Origin: DATJGR01 sp032124855
GTDB lineage: Bacteria > Pseudomonadota > Gammaproteobacteria > Pseudomonadales > Azotimanducaceae
Length of the DNA: 35,713 nucleotides
Assembly (NCBI GenBank): GCA_032124855.1
Contig: JAQBCT010000435.1
Coordinates: 1 to 35,713, forward strand
Direction of reading: 5' to 3'
Position 1 is the first letter of the stretch, and each line of letters opens with the position of its first letter. The position numbers and the translations under genes are program-made. The notes under the pieces are model-generated. The model saw nothing but the letters and a program-made list of their open reading frames with translations, ran no database searches and was not told the DNA's origin. Below are positions 31,837 through 35,713 of this stretch, one piece after another.

Positions 31837-34649
31837 TTCGGTTGTTGAATCTCACACACCTGTGGGGTCCGCTCCGGGCGGCGGCAACTCACGCGCTGCA
31901 ACGCATCGAAAGCGTACTCACCGACGCGGACCGCGCGCGTCTGCACGACCTCTTGCAGCGTGACGCCGATGCGTCGGCGCAACTCGCGACGCTCCTGGCT
32001 GTGAGCGACTTCGCGCTCGATGTCTGCCTGCAGCAACCGCAGACGCTGTTCGAACTGCTGCACGAAACTACCTATCGTTCGCCGCCGCCTGAGGATCTGT
32101 TGCGCGGTGTCCACGCCGATGCGCAAGACATCGACGGCCTGAAGGTGGCGCTGCGCCGGCGCCGCAATGCCTGTCTGCTGCACATCATCTGGCGCGACGT
32201 GAACCGATCATCGGACGTCGTGGAGACCACCCATTCGATGACCCGTCTTGCCGATCAATTCATCGATGGTGCGCTGGCGCGTCTGTATGAATGGTCTGTC
32301 GCGGAGGATGGCGAACCGGTGGGCGCGTCGAGCGGCACGGTACAGCGGCTGGTGGTCATCGCCCTTGGCAAGCTTGGCGCCGGTGAGCTGAATCTGTCGT
32401 CCGACGTGGACCTGATATTTGCCTATCCAGAAGAAGGCACGACACGTGATGGAGCACGCACGAACCAGCAATTCTTCCTGCGCCTGGCGCAGAGACTGAT
32501 CCAGGTGCTCGACACTGTCACGACCGAAGGTTTCGTATTTCGCGTCGATATGCGCCTGCGCCCGTACGGTGACAGCGGTGCGATGGTGCTGCATTTCGAT
32601 GCGCTGGAGGCGTACTACGAACAGCAGGGACGCGACTGGGAACGCTATGCGTGGATACGGGCCAGACCTTGCGCCGGCGATGTCGCTGCAGGACAGCGCC
32701 TTGTTGCGGCGTTGCGCCCATTCGTATTTCGGCGCTATCTCGATTTCGGCGCCATCGCGGCGCTGCGCGAGATGAAAGCCCGCATCGATTCGGAGCGCGG
32801 CCACAGCGCCATGCGCGGCGACGTCAAGCTCGGCCCTGGCGGCATCCGTGAAGTGGAGTTCATCGCGCAGATGCACCAGTTGATCTGGGCCGGGCGACGG
32901 CCTGCGCTGCAGATCCGGCGGGTTGTGGAAACGCTCGACGTGCTGCGCGATATGAGCCTGCTGGACGCCGAAACCGCGACGCAGCTGGGTAGGGCATATC
33001 AATGGTTGCGCAACGTTGAACACCGTCTGCAGGCGATTGCCGATCGACAGACTCAGCTGCTGCCGACATCCGATCTCGACGCCGCCCGGCTCGCCTGCGG
33101 GATGGGGTATCCCGACTACGCGACATTCACTGCAGCGCTGCATGAACACCGTGCGCACGTGGCGGCGGCCTTCGATGCGCTGCTGGCAACCGACGCGGTG
33201 GCGCCGGCGCAACGCTTCAGCGGGGCATGGGAAAACGGCGACATCGCGGCGCTGGTCGGAGAACTCGTGACGGCGAACGTTGGTGATGCCAACGAGATCA
33301 CACAGGCGCTGCAACGTCTTCGTGATGCGCGCGATCGAAATTCGGTGAGTGCTGAAGGGCGTGCGCGCGTCGACACACTCGTACCACGTCTATTGGCAGC
33401 GGTTGTACAAACGGAGCGCGGGGCACTGGCGTTGACGCGGGTGGTCCCCCTGCTGGAGGCGACTGTCCGCCGCTCGGCGTACTACATGCTGTTGCTGGAG
33501 AATCCTGCGGCACTCGCGCTGTTGCTGCAGATCTGTCGTGACAGCCGCTGGCTCGCAGATGAGCTGACTCGGCACCCGGCGCTGCTGGATGAACTGCTCG
33601 ATCCTGGGCTGCTCTACACCGTGGGCGATGCAAGCGCGCTGCGCACGGAGCTGCGCACACGCCTTGCGTTCGCCGCGCGCGAGGGCGAGGAAGCAGAACT
33701 CGAAGCGCTGCGCGCATTCAAGGAAACGCATGAGTTTCGCGTGGGTGCCTGCGAGTTACGCGGCATCCTGGCCTTGATGAACGTATCGGACTATCTGACG
33801 TATCTGGCGGAAGTGATTCTGGATGAAGCGTTGGCATTGGCGTGGCGCCAGACCGCCGCGATTTATGAGGCGCCGCCGCGCGCATTCGCGATCATCGGAT
33901 TCGGCAAACTCGGTGGATTGGAGCTCGGACCGGGTTCGGATCTGGATGTGGTTTTTCTGCACGACCACGACGAACAGCAGAGCGCCTTTTTGCAGCGCAT
34001 GGTGCGGCGCTTGCTGCACATTCTGACGACGCGTACCCATAGTGGAGCGTTGTACGACATCGATACGCGACTGCGTCCCTCAGGTCGTGCCGGGACCATG
34101 GTCAGTTCGCTCACGGCGTTCGAGCGCTATCAACGCAGCGATGCCTGGGTGTGGGAGCATCAGGCGCTGGTGCGTGCGCGTCCCGTCGCGGGTGATGCGC
34201 GGATTCGCGAGGCATTCGATGTGTTGCGTCGTCAGCTGCTGTGCGCGCCGCGCGATCGCGTTCAGTTGCGACATTCGATCGTCGACATGCGCCGGCGCAT
34301 TGCAAAGTCGGCGACGGCACCGGTGGATCTCAAACGCGAGCCCGGCGGTATCGTGGATATAGAGTTTATGGTCCAATACTTGGTATTGGCATTTGCCTGT
34401 GATTTCCCGGCGCTCGCGCAGTTTACGGACAATATTCGGATACTCGATACCGCGGCATCGGTGGGATTGCTCGACGTGGGGGTTGCAGCAGCGTTGAAGG
34501 ATGCGTATCTCGCGCTGCGTGCCGAGCGTCATCGTGAAGCGCTGGATATCCCCGACGACGGCCGCGCCAGAGAAGTTCTGGATCGGTACAGGACACTGAT
34601 TCGCGAGCAGTGGGATGCCCTGCTCGTGCCGCTTGTGAGTGAGGAGTAG
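31833..34649 (+). CDS. glnE: Bifunctional glutamine synthetase adenylyltransferase/deadenylyltransferase
   Basis: A 938-residue enzyme that adds and removes AMP on glutamine synthetase under control of PII. It has two nucleotidyltransferase domains in tandem. The first carries GKLGAGELNLSSDVDLIF and the second GFGKLGGLELGPGSDLDVVF, each with the catalytic Asp pair. The linked helical parts contain LGPGGIREVEFIAQ and REPGGIVDIEFMVQ. Length and domain order match full GlnE. The start is TTG at 31833 overlapping the ATPase stop as TTGA; other TTG codons follow closely, so the exact start is uncertain. Four bases separate its stop from the ilvE start, with GGAG inside its last codons as the ilvE ribosome site. 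Confidence 0.95.
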   Translation: MIRLLNLTHLWGPLRAAATHALQRIESVLTDADRARLHDLLQRDADASAQLATLLAVSDFALDVCLQQPQTLFELLHETTYRSPPPEDLLRGVHADAQDIDGLKVALRRRRNACLLHIIWRDVNRSSDVVETTHSMTRLADQFIDGALARLYEWSVAEDGEPVGASSGTVQRLVVIALGKLGAGELNLSSDVDLIFAYPEEGTTRDGARTNQQFFLRLAQRLIQVLDTVTTEGFVFRVDMRLRPYGDSGAMVLHFDALEAYYEQQGRDWERYAWIRARPCAGDVAAGQRLVAALRPFVFRRYLDFGAIAALREMKARIDSERGHSAMRGDVKLGPGGIREVEFIAQMHQLIWAGRRPALQIRRVVETLDVLRDMSLLDAETATQLGRAYQWLRNVEHRLQAIADRQTQLLPTSDLDAARLACGMGYPDYATFTAALHEHRAHVAAAFDALLATDAVAPAQRFSGAWENGDIAALVGELVTANVGDANEITQALQRLRDARDRNSVSAEGRARVDTLVPRLLAAVVQTERGALALTRVVPLLEATVRRSAYYMLLLENPAALALLLQICRDSRWLADELTRHPALLDELLDPGLLYTVGDASALRTELRTRLAFAAREGEEAELEALRAFKETHEFRVGACELRGILALMNVSDYLTYLAEVILDEALALAWRQTAAIYEAPPRAFAIIGFGKLGGLELGPGSDLDVVFLHDHDEQQSAFLQRMVRRLLHILTTRTHSGALYDIDTRLRPSGRAGTMVSSLTAFERYQRSDAWVWEHQALVRARPVAGDARIREAFDVLRRQLLCAPRDRVQLRHSIVDMRRRIAKSATAPVDLKREPGGIVDIEFMVQYLVLAFACDFPALAQFTDNIRILDTAASVGLLDVGVAAALKDAYLALRAERHREALDIPDDGRAREVLDRYRTLIREQWDALLVPLVSEE

Positions 34650-34653
34650 AACA

Positions 34654-35599
34654 ATGACAGGCGCGCAATCATTTGCCGATCGCGACGGCTGGATCTGGAT
34701 GAACGGCGAACTGGTGCCGTGGCGCGAAGCGAAGGTGCACGTGTTGACGCACACACTGCATTATGGTCTGGGCGTGTTCGAAGGCGTGCGTGCCTACGAG
34801 ACGCACCGCGGCGCAACAATCTTCCGGCTCGATGATCATTCCCAGCGACTGCTGGAGTCGGCGCATATCCTGGGCCTGAAGATCCCCGTACACGAAGCAG
34901 GAGCTGAACGTCGCCCAATGTCAGGTGGTGAAGGCCAACAACCTCGATGAGGGGTACTTGCGGCCGATGTGCTTTCTCGGTTCTGAAGCGATGGGCCTGC
35001 GCGCTGAGGGGTTGTCGGTGAACGTTTCCATCGCGGCGTGGCCGTGGCCGTCCTATATGGATCCGGCCGCTCGTGAACGCGGTATCAAGGTGCGTACGTC
35101 GTCGTACACGCGCCACCACGTGAATATTACGATGTGCAAAGCCAAGGCCAACGGCAACTACATCAATTCTCTGCTGGCGCTGCGCGAGGCGCTGGACTCC
35201 GGCGCGGAGGAAGCCCTGTTGCTGGATGCAGAGGGCTATGTTGCCGAAGGCAGCGGCGAGAACGTTTTCATCGTGCGCAACGGAGAAATCCAGACGCCGG
35301 AGTTGACCTCATGTCTCGACGGCATCACGCGCCGCACGCTGATGGCTCTGGCAGACGAGCTGAACCTGGTCGTCCGCGAACGACGCATCACGCGCGATGA
35401 GGTCTATATCGCCGACGAAGCATTCTTCACGGGCACCGCTGCGGAGGTGTTGCCGATTCGTGAACTCGATGGACGCACGATCGGCAACGGCGGACGCGGG
35501 CCGATCACTGAGAAGCTGCAGTCGCTGTATTTCGACCAGGTGCGCGGCAAGCGCAATGTGCATCGGCAGTGGCATACACCCGTGACGGATCTGGCGTAG
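34654..35599 (+). pseudogene. ilvE: Branched-chain amino-acid aminotransferase with one-base frameshift
   Basis: A class IV PLP aminotransferase that transaminates leucine, isoleucine and valine. The first frame encodes DGWIWMNGELVPWREAKVHV and THTLHYGLGVFEGVRAYET. It leaves the family sequence after LKIP near 34887 and stops at 34950. The next frame restores it as YTKQELNVAQCQVVKANN and RPMCFLGSEAMGL. The PLP lysine follows in AKANGNY (codon 35144-35146), then SGENVF and TSCLDGITRRT. One extra base in the CCCC run at 34884-34887 explains the break; removing it gives an intact protein of about 314 residues. It may be a sequencing or assembly error, since this is a core biosynthetic gene; otherwise the gene is inactive. 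Order glnE-ilvE matches other gammaproteobacteria. Confidence 0.9.
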
Positions 35600-35651
35600 C
35601 CGAATCGGTTGCGTGGTTGTTGCGCCGGGTTGGTGCCCTGGGTTGCTGCCC

Positions 35652-35676
35652 TGTGGGAGGGGCTTAAGCCCCGATC
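35652..35676. repeat. REP-like palindrome (GTGGGAGGGGCTTAAGCCCC)
   Basis: A perfect 14-base palindrome GGGGCTTAAGCCCC (35659-35672) is preceded by TGTGGGA and followed by GATC. The layout resembles the GTAG-type REP elements (GTGGGAGCGGCTTCAGCCGCGA) common in Pseudomonas and xanthomonads. It lies just after ilvE and could also act as a transcription-stalling hairpin. Confidence 0.6.
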
Positions 35677-35713
35677 CGTGTGTGGGGAGTATGCACAAAA
35701 GGATAGGGGCTGA

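Noticed and set aside
32208..33314. 368-residue antisense open frame within glnE
   Set aside because: It overlaps conserved GlnE domain sequence completely, is rich in Arg, His and Gln as reverse shadows are, and has no recognisable domain.
1..35713. Prophage, integrative element or CRISPR array
   Set aside because: No integrase, transposase, phage structural gene, tRNA-flanked att site or regularly spaced direct repeat is visible.

Overview
This is a GC-rich chromosomal window, tightly packed with genes on both strands. It most likely comes from a gammaproteobacterium. The support is an argA-type N-acetylglutamate synthase (kinase-like domain plus GNAT domain), an argE neighbour, and the glnE-ilvE order known from Pseudomonas-like genomes. 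Two Baeyer-Villiger monooxygenases, several short-chain dehydrogenases, GST-fold proteins and two GPH-type transporters suggest an environmental catabolic bacterium of the Steroidobacter/Nevskia kind. That placement is inference. I see no tRNA, rRNA, CRISPR array, integrase or transposase. No gene-free stretch exceeds about 230 bases.

Layout. 130-4357: a large Baeyer-Villiger monooxygenase (BVMO), a convergent DUF481 outer-membrane-type protein, and a metallo-beta-lactamase-fold hydrolase. 4393-8803 (minus strand): four co-oriented genes encoding a TIR domain/transmembrane/beta-propeller protein, a histidine phosphatase, a MazG-like pyrophosphohydrolase and an HNH endonuclease. This block is the most system-like part of the window. 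8978-14182: a crotonase and an SDR (divergent), a cupin/TRIC-channel pair, and a GST plus second BVMO pair. 14168-17246: an unusual fusion of a DCC thiol-disulfide oxidoreductase domain to a lipase-maturation-factor membrane domain. It is divergent from a tandem glutaredoxin/GST-N protein that is coupled to a MmcQ/YjbR protein. 17268-21000: a secreted PRC-barrel/EF-hand protein, a dienelactone hydrolase/SDR pair, a membrane-anchored possible split-barrel protein and an O-methyltransferase-like gene. 21004-24162: two tandem GPH-family permeases. 24201-25468: a GNAT and a secreted protein made of two homologous repeats. 25659-29900 (minus strand): argE-argA-ilvD. 29983 to the end (plus strand): a GspE/PilB-like ATPase, glnE and ilvE, with ilvE carrying an apparent one-base frameshift.

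How the genes may fit together. The SDRs (alcohol to ketone), BVMOs (ketone to ester or lactone), dienelactone-hydrolase-like enzyme (lactone or ester opening), crotonase (acyl-CoA chemistry) and permeases are consistent with degradation of cyclic or terpenoid/steroid-like ketones. No substrate can be read from the sequence. The right third is amino-acid metabolism: arginine (argA, argE), branched-chain amino acids (ilvD, ilvE) and nitrogen control (glnE). Short GC-rich palindromes resembling REP/REPIN elements lie in intergenic regions near 9.79, 11.7 and 35.66 kb.
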